A stretch of DNA of 64,000 nt, taken from Sphagnum compactum (taxonomy: Eukaryota; Bryophyta; Sphagnopsida; Sphagnales). Below are positions 11,400 through 23,375 of this stretch, in pieces; the first letter of the stretch is position 1, and every line of letters begins with the position of its first letter. The position numbers and the translations under genes were made by a program. The notes below the pieces were generated by a model. That model had not been told where the DNA came from. It saw nothing but the letters and a program-made list of their open reading frames with translations, and did not search any database. The DNA lies in assembly GCA_965153455.1 (NCBI GenBank), contig OZ234498.1, forward strand, positions 4,588,001 to 4,652,000. The letters run 5' to 3'.

Positions 11400-12108
11400 T
11401 AAATAACAAAAATAACATAATATTATGCAAATCTTCATATATTATTATGTAATTATGCATCTTTTGCAAAAACAATTCTTTGCATTTGGTTCAAACTTCA
11501 AACAGTCTACTAGCTATGGACCAGTGATTTCTTTTTTTGGTTGGCAATTTTTCGCCATTTTCCGAGAAGTATTTTGAAAAATAATATTTTGACACAAATT
11601 CCCTGTTTTTTTTGTTTTTTTTTTTTTGATGGCAAAAAAGTTGCCCATCAAACAAAAAATAAATTTTAAAATTGCCAAAAACTCGATACAATTGCCTGCA
11701 ATATTAAGAGGGGTACTTAAGATTTTCTATTTTTCTATTTCTAATATCACTGAATTTGGCTAAATTTACTTATGGATGATTGCCACTTGGGCAATATCAC
11801 AAAATTGGGGGAAAATAAAACACTGCTATGGACAATGTCATTTTTCATCAACATCACTCTTGCAAGAACAACTGGGGCAAGGTTTTGCCACTTGGTGACA
11901 GAAAAAAAAAAAAACACAATGCAAACCTTTCAAAGGATTTGTTTTCAGAGAATGGCCCCAAAGTCACCAAAGTTGAAGAAAAAATAAAACTTAAATCGCC
12001 ATATTTAGACAATAAGTTCCAAGATGTTGCCAAAACATAGCAGAAATCCTGAATTTTTCTAATGTCCTCTCCAACCAGTCCCCTTACTTACCTATCTTTT
12101 ATTTTTTC
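11400..12108. other. Dispersed-repeat-rich intergenic sequence
   Basis: No gene is seen. Poly-T and poly-A runs are mixed with TTTGGCTAAATTT, GGATGATTGCCACTT and ATCACAAAATT motifs (about 11750-11810), which belong to the dispersed family described at 7.39-8.10 kb. The small open frames here are by-products of these repeats. Confidence 0.4.
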
Positions 12109-12545
12109 TTGGCTAAACCTCTATTTCTTGGCAAAACCTCTATCTTTTCTTGACTTAACATTTATTTCTTAGCTAAATTTTCATCTCTTTCTGAAAAATC
12201 ACTATCTCTTGACAAAATCTTTGTTTCTTCCTGTCTGAACCTCTACTTCTTAGCAAACATTTATATCTTCTTTGCTAAACTTTTATTTTTTGGCAAAATT
12301 TAATTTATTCCTAGTTAAACCTTCACCTCTCATCAAAATCTCTATTTCTTGACAAAATTTTTATTTCTTCCTAGCTGAACCACTAGCTTTTAACAAAATC
12401 TTTATATTTTTGGCTAAATTTCTATCTCTTAACAAAATTCATCTATTTCTTAATTAAAAATCTATCTCTCTACAACACATCTTTCTTCATGACGAAACCT
12501 TTCTATTTCTTGTTTAAACTTCTACCTCTTGACATAACCTTTGTA
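12109..12545 (+). repeat. Degenerate pyrimidine-rich tandem repeat (~33-36 bp unit)
   Basis: About a dozen imperfect copies follow the pattern 'TTGGCTAAAC-CTCTATTTCTTGGCAAAA-CTCTATTTCTT'. Each copy alternates a CTAAA/CAAAA half and a TCTATTTCTT half. The plus strand is strongly C/T-biased throughout. No open frame is kept across the array. Confidence 0.7.
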
Positions 12546-13600
12546 CTTATCCACTCACCTATTATATATATATATATATATATTGCATTTAAATATGTTT
12601 GTATAATTGTTAAGATTTATAACATCTACCAATAGGATTATGTATATATATTTTTGGGCTAATTAGTTTTAAACTCTAGGGCCAAGTTTTTCATTCATTA
12701 ATTTTTTCATTGAATAATTTTAAAATTCAAAGCATAATTAGTTGTTGTTAAATAAAATTGTTTTCCAATTGTATGGTCTACCTTGGGATGTAAGTATTGC
12801 ATTCTTAGAATAATTTTGTGTGATGCAATACTTGCATTGGGGATTTATGAAAACCACATGGCCTTGGTTCAAAATAATTGAATAGTGACCCAATTAAAAA
12901 ATGCAATACCGCATAAACCTCAAGGCCTAAACCAATATGTTAAAAATCATTTGGGGTTTCCAAAACCAACACTTATTTTCATGACCCACATGCAAGTATT
13001 ACATAAAAACAATGGTTTTGTCCTTTGCATTAATTGCACATGGGTTTCGATGAAAATGATTCAGTTTTGGTTTATGGTTGTAAATGTGAGGGGATGCGGT
13101 TAAACCCCAAGTGTAATATGTGCATCCCTTCACATTGGGCTTCAAAAGACAATAAAACCCCAACAAACTAACATTTACATTATTACAGATCTTGTCTTTT
13201 ACTTTATCTTTTATGACTAAATTTTAATCAAAATGAGTACATGGATATGTTGACTCTATAATAGAAAATGACTAGTCATCTAAGACACATAATTTAACAC
13301 ATTAATCATTTCAAACATGAATGAATTACTAGTTATGTCCATTATGTCATGTCTATTTTGACTAAAAGCTATCAAATGCTACTTGACGCAACTTATTAGT
13401 ATTGATTGAAAATAGCAAATGCTAGTTAATGTGGCTTATTTATTTTGATTGAAAACCAACAAGATCTAATTGATGTGGCTTGATTATTTTGATTAAAAAT
13501 TCACATAGTTCCTAATTGATATTGCAGACCAATAGGTAGCATAAATCAGGGCTGTTTTTTATAATCATTTTTAAATATTTAAAAATAATAAACTGGCTAT
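12546..13600. other. AT-rich intergenic sequence
   Basis: A (TA)n run lies at 12561-12583, just after the tandem array. No coding or RNA gene is recognised. The small open frame at 12885-13103 has no family resemblance. Confidence 0.4.
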
Positions 13601-13795
13601 TAAACATAGGTAAGACACTTGAAGCTCCACCAAACCTAGGTAGCCTTACTGAATTTCCACAAATCTAGGTAGCCTTACTGAATTTTCACAAACCTAGGTA
13701 AGTTTTACCAAACCTAGGTAAATTTCGTCGAACCTCCTTGAACCTAAGTAAGCACCCGGTAAGCATTCTCAAACCTCCCCAAGCCTAGGCATAAA
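13600..13795. repeat. Degenerate CCTAGGTA-containing tandem repeat
   Basis: Five or six imperfect units of about 30-38 bases share AAACCTAGGTA followed by CTTACTGAATTT or a variant. On the minus strand this lies directly downstream of a tRNA-like head (13815-13868). Confidence 0.6.
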
Positions 13796-13807
13796 TATAG
13801 AATGCAA

Positions 13808-13872
13808 ACATGATGAGTTGAACCCTTCACCACTTTGAAGATATGCCAAGTCCTTTACCATTGCACCACACC
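13808..13872 (-). mobile_element. Candidate tRNA-derived SINE head
   Basis: On the minus strand, TGGTGCAATGG (13868-13858) fits the pol III A box (TRGYNNARNNG). About 33 bases later comes GGTTCAACTC (13824-13815), which fits the B box (GGTTCRANYCC). The sequence that follows on this strand is CCTAGG-rich (13795-13600), similar to the arrangement at 62.46-62.63 kb. It does not fold as a standard tRNA gene by inspection. A SINE is the most likely reading. Confidence 0.4.
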
Positions 13873-13929
13873 TTTAAAAGGTGAAAACTTTTGTCAATAT
13901 ATTTAACTTATTAAGTTAACTTTTTGTTA

Positions 13930-14215
13930 GACTTTTCACTTAGGTACATAGGAAGATAGATAGGAAAGCAAAAACATCAATATATAAAAAGGAAGGTAGA
14001 AAGGTAAGTAGTAAGTTAAAAAGGAATGAAGGTAGGTAGGTAAAATAATAAATATGTAGGTAGATATGTATATAAGTCCAAAATAGGAAGTAGGTAGGAA
14101 GGTGTTTTGGTCATTGACCTATCTTCAAATTACCTACCCACATACCTACCTATTTACCTACTTATATTTTACAAATTTATGTACCTACGTACTTACCTAC
14201 TTACCTATTACCTAA
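13930..14215. repeat. GGTA/TACC tetranucleotide-rich tract, left part
   Basis: The tract is rich in AGGTAGG and, further right, in TACCTACC and is imperfect throughout. It is interrupted by the CACTA element at 14219-15744 and resumes at 15748-15850. Confidence 0.7.
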
Positions 14216-14218
14216 TTA

Positions 14219-15744
14219 CACTAGAAGAAAACTGTCATTTTACAACTATCATATGCAACTAATTTTCAATTACACACAACACATGCAACTAATTTTTGGC
14301 TTAGTTGCATAAAACAAGTTACATGCAACATATTGTACATACGATGTACATATAGTATGTTTGTATTTTTCATCCATTCATATTCATACAACACGTTGCA
14401 TATGTAACTACATGTGCAACTAACTAATTTTTTTATGACACATATCCATTTGAAAGTCAATCATTTAATGACACATGGCATTTGAAACTCATTTGACATT
14501 TAATTAATTAAACAAATCTAGGTTGTTCGATATAAGGTTTATAAGATGCTACTGTGGCACCTAGGTAAGTAGGTATGTAAATACATAGGCCTAGGTAGGT
14601 GGGTAGGCAGCCTAAGAAGCTAAGCCAATAAATGAAGGGGCCTAAGTAGTTATGTAAATCTTATCTCAAAATGTAGATTTATAACTTTTTATTAAAGAAA
14701 ATTTGGGTTTAATGTTTAGGGTTAAACATTTTTTTTTGTTCATCCTAATTGCCACTTGTTCTTTAAAGTAAGGTGCCTAGAGATAAATAATTTATAAGCT
14801 TCAAAGTTGTGACAACCAATATGGGCTAAAATTATAGTTACATCCTAGTTGCAACTTGGTTTAAGCTAATAAAACCAATTTGCGATTTCAAACTCAAGAT
14901 GTGTTCTATTGTCTTTGAGCCTCAAAACAATTTTGTAGGTCTACACTTAACGCATTCAAAGCCACAAAAATCGTTCCAATTGGTTTTGAAATGAGTAAGA
15001 TATGTTCTTCTAAAGTGAAAGGGGTCATTGTTTGGTTTAAGATAATAAAACTAGTTTGCAATTTGAAACTCAAAATCTTTGGTCATTATTCTATTATCTT
15101 TGAGCTTCAAAACAATTTTATAATTTTACACTTGACACATTCAAAGCCACAAAAATCACTCCAATTGGTTTTGAAATGAACAAAATATGTTCTTCTGAAA
15201 TGAAAAGGGTTATTGTTTGGTTTAGGTTAATAAAACTAATGTGCAATTTGAAGCTCAAGATCTTTGGTCATTGCTTTGTTGTTTTTGAGCCTCAAAATTA
15301 TTTTGTAATTCTACACTTAGCACAGTCAAAGCCACAAAAATCACTCCAAATGATTTTGAAATGAACAAGATATGTTTTTTTGAAATGAAGGGGGTCATTG
15401 TTTGGTTTAAGCTAATAAAACTTATTTGCAATTTGAAACTCAAGATCTTTGGTCATTGTTTTATTGTTTTTGAACTTCAAAAAGATTTTGTAATTCTACA
15501 CTTAGCATTTTCAAAGCCACAAAAATCATTCCAATTGGTTTTAAAATGGGCAAAATATGTTCTTTTAAAATGAAAGGGGTCATTGTTTGATTTAGATTAA
15601 TAAAACTAGTTTGCAATTTGAAGCTCAAGATCTTTGGTCATTGTTTTGCTATAGTTGCACACACAACTATTTTAGTTGCATGTGACAACTAATTGAATCC
15701 AGTTGCAAGTGGGTTGGTTGTAAACGACACGATTTCTTTTAGTG
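14219..15744. mobile_element. CACTA (En/Spm-like) transposon, non-autonomous, 1.53 kb
   Basis: The left end reads CACTAGAAGAAAAC and the right end, reverse-complemented, CACTAAAAGAAATC; both continue into a TTTACAAC stretch. The element is flanked by TTA at 14216-14218 and 15745-15747, a 3-bp target duplication. Subterminal ATGCAACTAA / TTAGTTGCAT motifs repeat many times near both ends (14250-14420 and 15650-15710), as is typical for binding sites of CACTA regulatory proteins. The interior holds a 185-bp tandem array and no transposase. The flanking ACCT-rich tract on both sides shows it landed inside that tract. Confidence 0.85.
14850..15646 (+). repeat. 185-bp tandem array inside the CACTA element
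   Basis: Copies begin with the same ATGA at 14991, 15176 and 15361, exactly 185 bases apart. A partial copy precedes them (14850-14990) and another follows (15546-15646). Each unit includes GTTTGGTTTAAG, AATTTGAAACTCAA, ATCTTTGGTCATT and TCAAAGCCACAAAAATC. Each unit has a 62-codon open frame whose TGA overlaps the next ATG, but 185 is not a multiple of three, so the frames do not join. Protein coding is unlikely. Confidence 0.85.
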
Positions 15745-15747
15745 TTA

Positions 15748-15850
15748 TATACTTACTTACATACCTACCCACTTATTCACCTACCTACCTATGTAAGTAT
15801 TTACCCATTTACCTACCTATTTACCTATTTACCTACCTATTTACCAATAG
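15748..15850. repeat. TACC tetranucleotide-rich tract, right part
   Basis: Imperfect TACCTACC and TTACCTAT units continue the tract found left of the CACTA element. Confidence 0.7.
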
Positions 15851-17760
15851 GTAATAATTACCAACAATGTGAATGTCTTATATGCTTGGAATCGCTTCAA
15901 AGTCCCCTACCAGGCAGGTACTGGTACACTGGTATCATGGTATGTACCCATGTTGGCCGGTTATTTCCTTGTGGTTATAATCAGTCAGGTATGTTATCAA
16001 AAACAGAAGCAAAGATTTAGACCCATTGGTTATCAGTTTTGGTATCAAAAAAATAATACCTTAAATTATCAATTACCCTGATTTTTGAAAAGGTAATAAC
16101 CGTTCATTATCCATAAGGGTCGGTTATCAAATGCTCAGTAATAATCTTTTGAATCAATTTTTTAAGAATCTTATTTTAATAAGATTTAAAAAGATTGAAG
16201 TTAATTATTTGTATGTTTATCAAACAAATTTCATTTTAAAAATTAGTCATATGAATTTTTTTACATTTCATAATGATATGAAACCTCGTGATACAAAAAA
16301 AGCAAGTGACAACCCCAAAAAAAAAATGGTATAAAGCCATGATTAAATCAGTTACCCAACATTCATATTTTGAGAAGAAACCCAACAAGGAGATGGGTAG
16401 ACTTCAAAACAACCCATCATTTAGATGGGTGCACCCAAAATTTACACATGCACATCCATTAGCTTGGGGCAATAAAAATTGCGTACTTGAGACATGGTCC
16501 AAAAATAAGAACTACATGCCTAATGCCACTCACACCCCACCCCCAAATTATTATTCAAAAAAAAATGTCACTATTATTTTTCAAAACCCTGAAAAAACAA
16601 TTTCTCAATAAACACCATGTCTATACCCTAACCAAAATAATCAGAAAAAAATTCTTTATTAAAATTATTTTTTTCCCATAACCGAAAGATGGATAAAATG
16701 GGTGTTGGGGGCAGTTTCAATTTTGGGTCTAGACCCTAGTTCTAGCCAGAGGCCAAAACCCACCAAAAACTGGAACCAGTGGACATTGGTATGTACTAGT
16801 GTTGTCTGGTTATCCAGTTCAGTCTAGTTATCAATATGTATAATTAGTGGATATGTATATATACATATCCAAAACTTGTGTCTAATTTTGAAACATATGA
16901 ATATACATATCCAGCAGATGTATATTGACTGATTATCTATGCATATCCATATCCATCACTCTATTGGTCATTGATAACCTGATACATATTCATGTCGGTC
17001 ATAATATGTGCTTACGTCCAGATATGCATTTGACATTACCTATGCATATCCAGATTTTAGGGTTTTTGATTTTTTCAGGGTTGAAGGATATGCATTCAAG
17101 TGCTTGAGGTTTTGCAAGTTTTTGTTGTCTCAAAACCCTCAACAGCCAAAAAGGTTGCACTTTCTTTTGTATTCGTTGTCATTTTGATGGAGTCTAGTGT
17201 GGTGGCAAGGTATTTTTTTGTCTCTGCATTCCTCTAGTTCTTGCAAATCTTGTGAGCTCATATGAGTTGTTCATTCCTCTTGCAAAAGCAAAAGCATGTT
17301 TGATTTGTTGTTGTTGCCACAAGTAGACTACTTGGTTGTTGAAGACTTCAAGAGCTCATATGAGTTGTTCATTCCTCTTGCAAGACCAAAAACATATTTG
17401 TTTTGTTGTTGCTGCCACAAGTACACTATTTCATTGCTAAAGACTACTTGGTTGCTCTAGACTATTTGGCTACTGAAAACTACTTGATTGTGTTTGAAGA
17501 TATTGTTGCTTTCACCAAATAGCTAGTTCTTCAAGCCATTTCACATCATCACCCATCTCAAGAAAATTAAATGTCAAGTTTATGTTACGTGTGGTAATCA
17601 ATTCATGCACATCACCTTTCAATTGGCCCTTTTTCAACTCACTTGATTGCAACAATCTGATGTTGGGTGAATGAAAAACCAACACAATTTTTCCATTGAA
17701 TTCTGTATATGTTGATCAATATTGTGGATGATAAGGGGTTCACATAATATGCTACCCCGA
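15851..17760. other. Intergenic sequence with decayed repeats
   Basis: A copy of the GGTATT/TACCAG-rich family lies near 15890-16000. ACATATCC and GGATATGT motifs recur between 16840 and 17060. A direct duplication of about 99 bases lies at about 17253-17450; GAGCTCATATGAGTTGTTCA occurs at 17253 and 17352. No gene is recognised. The right half may belong to the hAT element that follows, but no terminus was found. Confidence 0.4.
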
Positions 17761-18532
17761 GGCTTTCAACATGACAACTTGTCCTCTCCATTGGGAACTT
17801 TTGTCAAGTGTTTTGTCTAAAGTCTCGTGCTCCTTTCTACTCCCCATTGTTATTCAATATGAAAGTTTTGATCAAGTTCATTCACTATTTGCAAGAGGGA
17901 AACATATTTCTATTCCTCAATATTCAGTTCTTGTGCAAGTTGAGTGTTTGAAGTTGTTAAGTTGTAGTATCCTTTCAAGACAAGTATAATGTTACTTTAC
18001 AAGGATTTGAATCATTATTTACAAGGAAATGCAATATTTGTTAGCCCTTCTCTCCCTTTGTGGGACTCAGAGCTCTTTAGATTTCATTATGGGGGCCAAA
18101 AATATTTGATGGAGATTTATGTTGCTCTTTGTTGTTGCTGATAAATAGTGGAACTATAGTACGTGCAATTGGTGTCAAACGTCATACTAAAGCCTCAAAT
18201 AAACATACTCTGTCAATGTTTTTCATTCAGAGGTAATGCATTTAGATGAATAGACAAATTGTTGTGTAGTCTTTCAACTTTGTCAAACCAACATCCTAGC
18301 ATTCTTGCAATAGTCTGCACCATCACCCATGATTTGAAGTGCATGATTGTGTGCCAATATTTTTCAATGGCTAGGTCATTCCTTAAGGTTGTTGGGTGCA
18401 AGTGTTGGTGATAATAAGATTTATGATCTTGGAGGGTAGGGTGTAAGGTTTTCATTATGCATTGGCTAAAGGACAGAAAGGGGAGCTACATGGTGTTCAT
18501 GTTGTTGAAAGTGTGGGCGAAATTGACTTCAA

Positions 18533-19866
18533 TTGCTTTATTTGACAACATCAAATATTGTTGGCAGTAGTTTAGATGTTGAGAACATGGCAGTTGGTAA
18601 TTTGGCATTTGGTCATGTGGTAACAACAATAAAGGTTGTGAAGCTTGCAACTATAAAAGTTCAAGTTACATTATGGAAGCTTCACCATCACTCATCCATT
18701 TGCTGGGGTTTTTTTGCTATTAATGATAACCTCCATGTTGACATTTTGAACCCACAAATGTTGAAATGCATTATCTACAGGTCTAAGCAAGCAAATGAAA
18801 ATGTTTTAACCCAAATTAGTTCTATTCTAAGGAAGGGGAAGCAAGAGTGGGAAAAAACTTGTGTTGAGAGTGGGTTGTCACCTCCCAATCTCAAGACACT
18901 TGTCAAAACAAGGTTTGCAAGAAAAGTCATTATGTTTGAAAAATGTCTTGAATTCAAAAAAACCATCCTTCTTTGTTATGACAAGCAAAAAACAATGACA
19001 TTACAACAAAAAGTTCCTAAGGCTTGAGTTTGGGCTGTTGCAAAAGCAATTACTTCTTGCCTAAACCTTGTTGTGAGTGCATGTGTGATGAATCAATCGA
19101 AAGGGCATTGGCTCCTATCATATGCTTTGACTACTATTGTTAATATTTCATTCAACATGGAAGTTAAGGTTGTGGGGCTTGGAGAGGGGTCTAAAATTCT
19201 AGATGAATTTGATTCAGAGTTCCTCACCTTGCAAAAAAATATGTAGCAAGAAATCATTAAGGTGATCAAACCTTTCTTCTTATTTTTGAAAACATTTGAT
19301 CTACATAATGTTCACAACATGCTTGCCATCATGTTGGAACTTCATTTCAAATCTTTAGGCCATTGTGTAATAATTCATCTTGCTTCTAAATATGATGCAA
19401 AAATAATGATTCCATTGTTAATGGCTTGTTTTGACCGATTGAATCCTACTTCCCAAGCATGTACAACTGTTATTGATGTGCGCAATTTTCAATTTGAAGA
19501 AGAAAAATGTAATATGTTTGGTGTTGGAACATCCATGGAGGAATCCTCTCATGCCCTTGTTGTTAGAAAACTTTTTTTAGTAGGAGGTTATCTATCCCTG
19601 CATTTGCATGTGCAGATCTTCTATCTTGGTGGCAATGCCATGAAAATCAAATTTCGAATGTGGTTTTTTTAGCCAAGCAGATCCTTGGAATTTTGAAGTC
19701 TCAAATTGAGACTGAATGTGTTTTTAGCTTCATTGGTGTGTTGACAACCTTGTGGCGTTGTCGCCTACAAGTGGAGAATTTAAACTGGATAATCATGGTT
19801 GTAAAAAATTGGCCTAATGATCCATGGCTGAATTACACACCAACTATTTTTTTAAAGATTATATGA
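18533..19866 (+). pseudogene. hAT-family transposase pseudogene
   Basis: One reading frame runs from about 18533 to 19620 and is broken by in-frame stops near 19025 and 19243. A frameshift near 19.6 kb leads into a frame that holds the C-terminal hAT dimerisation region. Visible there are an SWWQCHE motif (about 19624-19644), VVFLAKQILGI, ECVFSFIGVLTTLWRCRL and VENLNWIIMVVKNW. These match the family pattern of a W-W start, 'LA..IL.I..S', 'E..FS..G......R.RL' and a leucine-rich end. The middle contains EFDSEFLTLQ and other diverged stretches. The gene cannot make an intact transposase. No ends or 8-bp target duplication were found, so the element's limits are unknown. It sits next to the PIF/Harbinger element. 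Confidence 0.7.
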
Positions 19867-20190
19867 AAGTTAAATGTCTTCTAGCTGAAGAAAATTATGA
19901 TTTAATTGAAGAAGTTGATTTTTTAAATAGTTGGAAGTTGATGACGATTAAGTAAACCAAATGGCTATTTTATTTTGTTGTCTTTTTTTTAGCTAGAACG
20001 TATACTTTGATTTTTTTTTCATCATTATGATTGAGTTTAGTTGTTGTGTGTAGGTTTTATGCATGAAATATATATGGACTTCACTCTTCACTCTTCACCA
20101 ACATCAAATGTTGTTGCCCAAGCTTTTGATATTATCTTGGGCTTTTAGATTTTGGGTGTTAAGGTTGTTTTTTTTTTTGTAGGTAGCTTG

Positions 20191-20240
20191 TGCTTTAGTG
20201 GGCAAAGTTATTGTTTCAAAAACTGGGGTTAAATTCCCCC
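20191..20240 (+). mobile_element. Candidate tRNA-like (SINE) promoter remnant
   Basis: TGCTTTAGTGG at 20191-20201 resembles an A box and GGGTTAAATTCCCC at 20225-20238 resembles a B box, about 23 bases apart. The spacing is shorter than usual and the flanks are not informative. Confidence 0.22.
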
Positions 20241-20339
20241 AAAAGTTACTTTAAATTATAAGGTGAATTGATAGGGTGTTCATATTTTACTACATTTACG
20301 GGTTTTTGTGTAATATTCATATGTTTTATACATATATAT

Positions 20340-20440
20340 AGTTTATCAACATTTGAATTTTAATTCATTCATAACTATACAAATCTACAGTTTATCAACA
20401 TTTGAAAATCGATTCATTCATAACTAGCAAAGGGAAATTA
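20340..20440. repeat. Short direct duplication (~57 bp)
   Basis: AGTTTATCAACATTTGAA and TTCATTCATAACTA occur twice in the same order in adjacent copies, with a few substitutions. Confidence 0.6.
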
Positions 20441-21160
20441 AAATGGTTGAATACGTAACCATCTATGCAATCGATTTCTTGAATTTAAAAAATACATATC
20501 CTAATTTTTTTTAAAAATAAAATTTTGTTATGTTGATATCTGGAGGTTTGTTCTAAAACTAAATAATCGGACAACATTGGTATGTACCAAAAATTTTCCC
20601 ATCCCAATGCACAATTCTCAAAGGACATTAGTGAGATTAAAAGCCATTTTAAATAAGGGTCTAAGGAGCAAGGTCCAATGAAATCAAACATTCCTATTAG
20701 TCAAGAACTTAAAATTGGTCCCAAGGCCTTTAAATAAGGATTGAGGACCAAAACAACTCAAATTGTGATTTAGCTTACAAGGCATCATTTTGGAGGGAAA
20801 ACCAATTGGCCTAGACCAAAACAAAAAGCTTAAAGGAAAGCTCTAGTTTGGAGAACCAAAGTGCAAACTAGGAACCAAGGTTCATTTCTTCATTTTTTGT
20901 TTTTTTCCATTGTTTTTTTTTTAACCCTTGTTGCTCAGATTCTATGAGAATGGAATAAATGCTATGGATTGAGGACATTGTTGAGAGCACATCAGCTCCC
21001 CAATTTTTGACCAATTGTAGAATTGACGTTGTTGGTTTTGTGGATATTCATAAGGTGGTTGCTAGAAGGAATGGAGTTGTAGCCCTTCCAAGTGCATGAA
21101 ATGGAGGTGAATCGAAAAGGTGGGGTAGAAAGTGGAAGGTTGAAATGTCAATTTTCATAA

Positions 21161-22270
21161 GTGGAAGGGGATTTGGATTTATACGAATTCTTTAAATTGG
21201 TTTCCATTCCAAAGAAGAAAACACCAAGAAACAAGGCGATCATGGTGAAAGATGAAGATGAAGAAGGTGAAAAAGCTGAAAAAAATTGGGTGGATGGTAA
21301 AGTATTACACCTCATTGCTCCACGAGGAGAAACGGAGCTTGAATTTGTATAAAATGCAAAAAAACAAGACAAATTTTGTTTTCATCCTTGAATTTTGTTT
21401 TCAATTTTGAAGTGTTAATTGTGCATGTTAGCATAATTTGACTTCATGTTTGAAATTTGCAACAAGTAAAAGAAAAAAATTGCAAAAGTTCAGATTTAAA
21501 ATGGGCTAATTAGGCCTTTTAAAGGTGTTTGTTTTTGCATGTTGCCGCCTTTTTCCCCCCATTCACCCTTATTCAATTCAACCACTATGAGGATTGATTT
21601 TTCATCTCCTTGGGGGAAGGGAAAGGAACTAATGACCAAACCATCTTTATTTCAAACAATTTGAAATGCTTTTCATTTTTTTTAATCCATGTATTGCATT
21701 TTTTATTTTTTAGTTTTAAGGACTGCTTTTAGCTTGTATTTCATGGCTTCCTACCTTAATTGGTTTATTTTTTAAGGGTGGATACATGGCTAAAGCTCCA
21801 TATTCAAATGCTGGCTTCCATCTCTGGATTTTTGAAAACTTTAATTACTTGCAAATAGAAGTTTAACACAATTGACAAACAATACAAGGATAACAAGATT
21901 GTAAACAAAATTGTAGGTGGTCATAAATGTCCTTTCTATGATGCATTAGATAGTTGGTGGCATCAAAATGGAAATGTGATGAAACATGTGAACACTTATG
22001 CCAATGAAACTAAAGAAATTATAAGCAATCCATAATCTTAAGCATATTTTGATAGTGGTTCAAAGGATGAAAGTGGTAAGGAGCTAATGGAGAAACCTCT
22101 CACCTTGTATGAGGTTAAGAAATAGAACAAAAAACAAAAGCTTAATGTGTATGAACATTTTTCAACCATGGCTAAAAATAGTATAGCCGTGTTACAACAA
22201 TTTGTTGAAACCAATGTTTTATTCATAAACATAGTTGCCCAAATTGGATGTCTCATAGATAAGGTATAGG
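21161..22270 (+). pseudogene. PIF/Harbinger ORF1 relic (SANT/trihelix-like)
   Basis: The first block ends ...NWVDGKVLHLIAPRGETELE followed by FV, then a TAA, and continues in frame with NAKKQDKFCFH (to about 21390). A second block at about 21863-22268 reads KFNTIDKQYKDNKIVNK, then KCPFYDALDSWWHQNG, then stops, then further sense codons through LQQFVETNVLFINIVAQIG. This layout of an initial Trp helix, a 'K-x-K-x-DKQYKD' helix and a 'CPFYD-LD' helix resembles the Myb/SANT-like protein carried by Harbinger elements, which helps the transposase bind DNA. At least four in-frame stops make it non-functional. The space between blocks may be a former intron. Confidence 0.55.
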
Positions 22271-22429
22271 TTACGTAAGATGTGAACTTATGAGTCATTC
22301 ATCATGATCTGACCCAAAATCAAATGTATTTGGGAAGGCAATGTTGTTTTTTTTCAAATTGGATTCAAAGAAGGTTTTTTCTAAAGCTTCATGAGTTGCC
22401 ATAGCTTTTATCAACATCCTCTTGATTTA

Positions 22430-23375
22430 TTTTTCTTTTGTTTTCCTACTGGGATTGTTTTCCATGGTTGTCAACACATGATTTTCATTTTCACCTTGAT
22501 GTTGCATGTCTTCCATGTCCCCCATATCATTTCTATCATCTCCATGTACCATCCCTAGATTTTGTAACCTCTTCATTTGTTTGATTGCTTTTTCAACCAC
22601 CCAAAAAATATCAACACCTTTCAAGTTCTCAAATGTTGTATTTGTTTCAATTTGTGCATCTTTTTGGGCCTCTAAGACCTAGTCCATGTTAAAGTCATTT
22701 GAATTAACAATGCACATGTTGTGCAAACATATGCAAGCCATGACCAAGTTTGGCATGTGGTGTAATGGAATGTTTACTTCCTTTAGTAGATTTTTGAATT
22801 TTCTTTTCAACATTCCAAAAGTTTTTTCCATTGACATCCTTGTACTAGATTGTATAAAATTCCAATGTGTTTTGTATCTTGGCAATCCATCTTTCTCATC
22901 TTTGGAAGGAGAATAACAACATGCCACATTTGATAAGTGGCATCTCCTATCAATTTATAAGGTAAAAATTTATCCTTCATCACACGGCTTCCCACATCTG
23001 TTTTTTGGAGAAGAACCCAATCATGGATACTTCCTACCCACCCATAATCATAATCCAAAAAAATTTCACTTTACATCTACAATTCCTTGAATCAATGTGA
23101 AATAAAACCTTTTTCAACAATAATATGATTTTGGGTCTACCTTAAGTGCAACAATTGGAATGTGACTACCATCTATGGCACCTAGAGTGTATGGAATTCC
23201 ATGCAAGCTCTCAAAACTAACAGTGATTTCTTTGATCTTGTCTTTATTCAATTTAGGAATCTCCATTGGTTTCAAGTGCTTTTTAATTGTTGAACAAAAT
23301 TTTCTCACTATAATTGATGTTGTACTTTCTGCAATGCCATGGACCTCTCCACACATTTGCAAAGAATTTCCATGA
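22430..23375 (-). pseudogene. PIF/Harbinger DDE transposase relic (HARBI1-like)
   Basis: Minus-strand blocks in several frames follow the order of a Harbinger (DDE_Tnp_4) nuclease. An N-terminal part GEVHGIAESTTSIIVRKF (about 23350) is followed by LHGIPYTLGAIDGSHIPI with the first catalytic Asp (about 23200). Next comes YDYGWVGSIHDWVLLQ with the second Asp (about 23030). The block KTHWNFIQSSTRMSMEKTFG carries the catalytic Glu (about 22830), and the end is LVMACICLHNMC. The C-terminal tail continues to about 22430. Stops and frameshifts between the blocks make it a pseudogene. It would have cut and integrated the element's own termini. Confidence 0.8.

Noticed and set aside
14991-15573. Three similar 62-70-codon frames that could look like a gene family
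   Set aside because: They are the same 185-bp satellite unit repeated; the period is not a multiple of three and the proteins have no domain.
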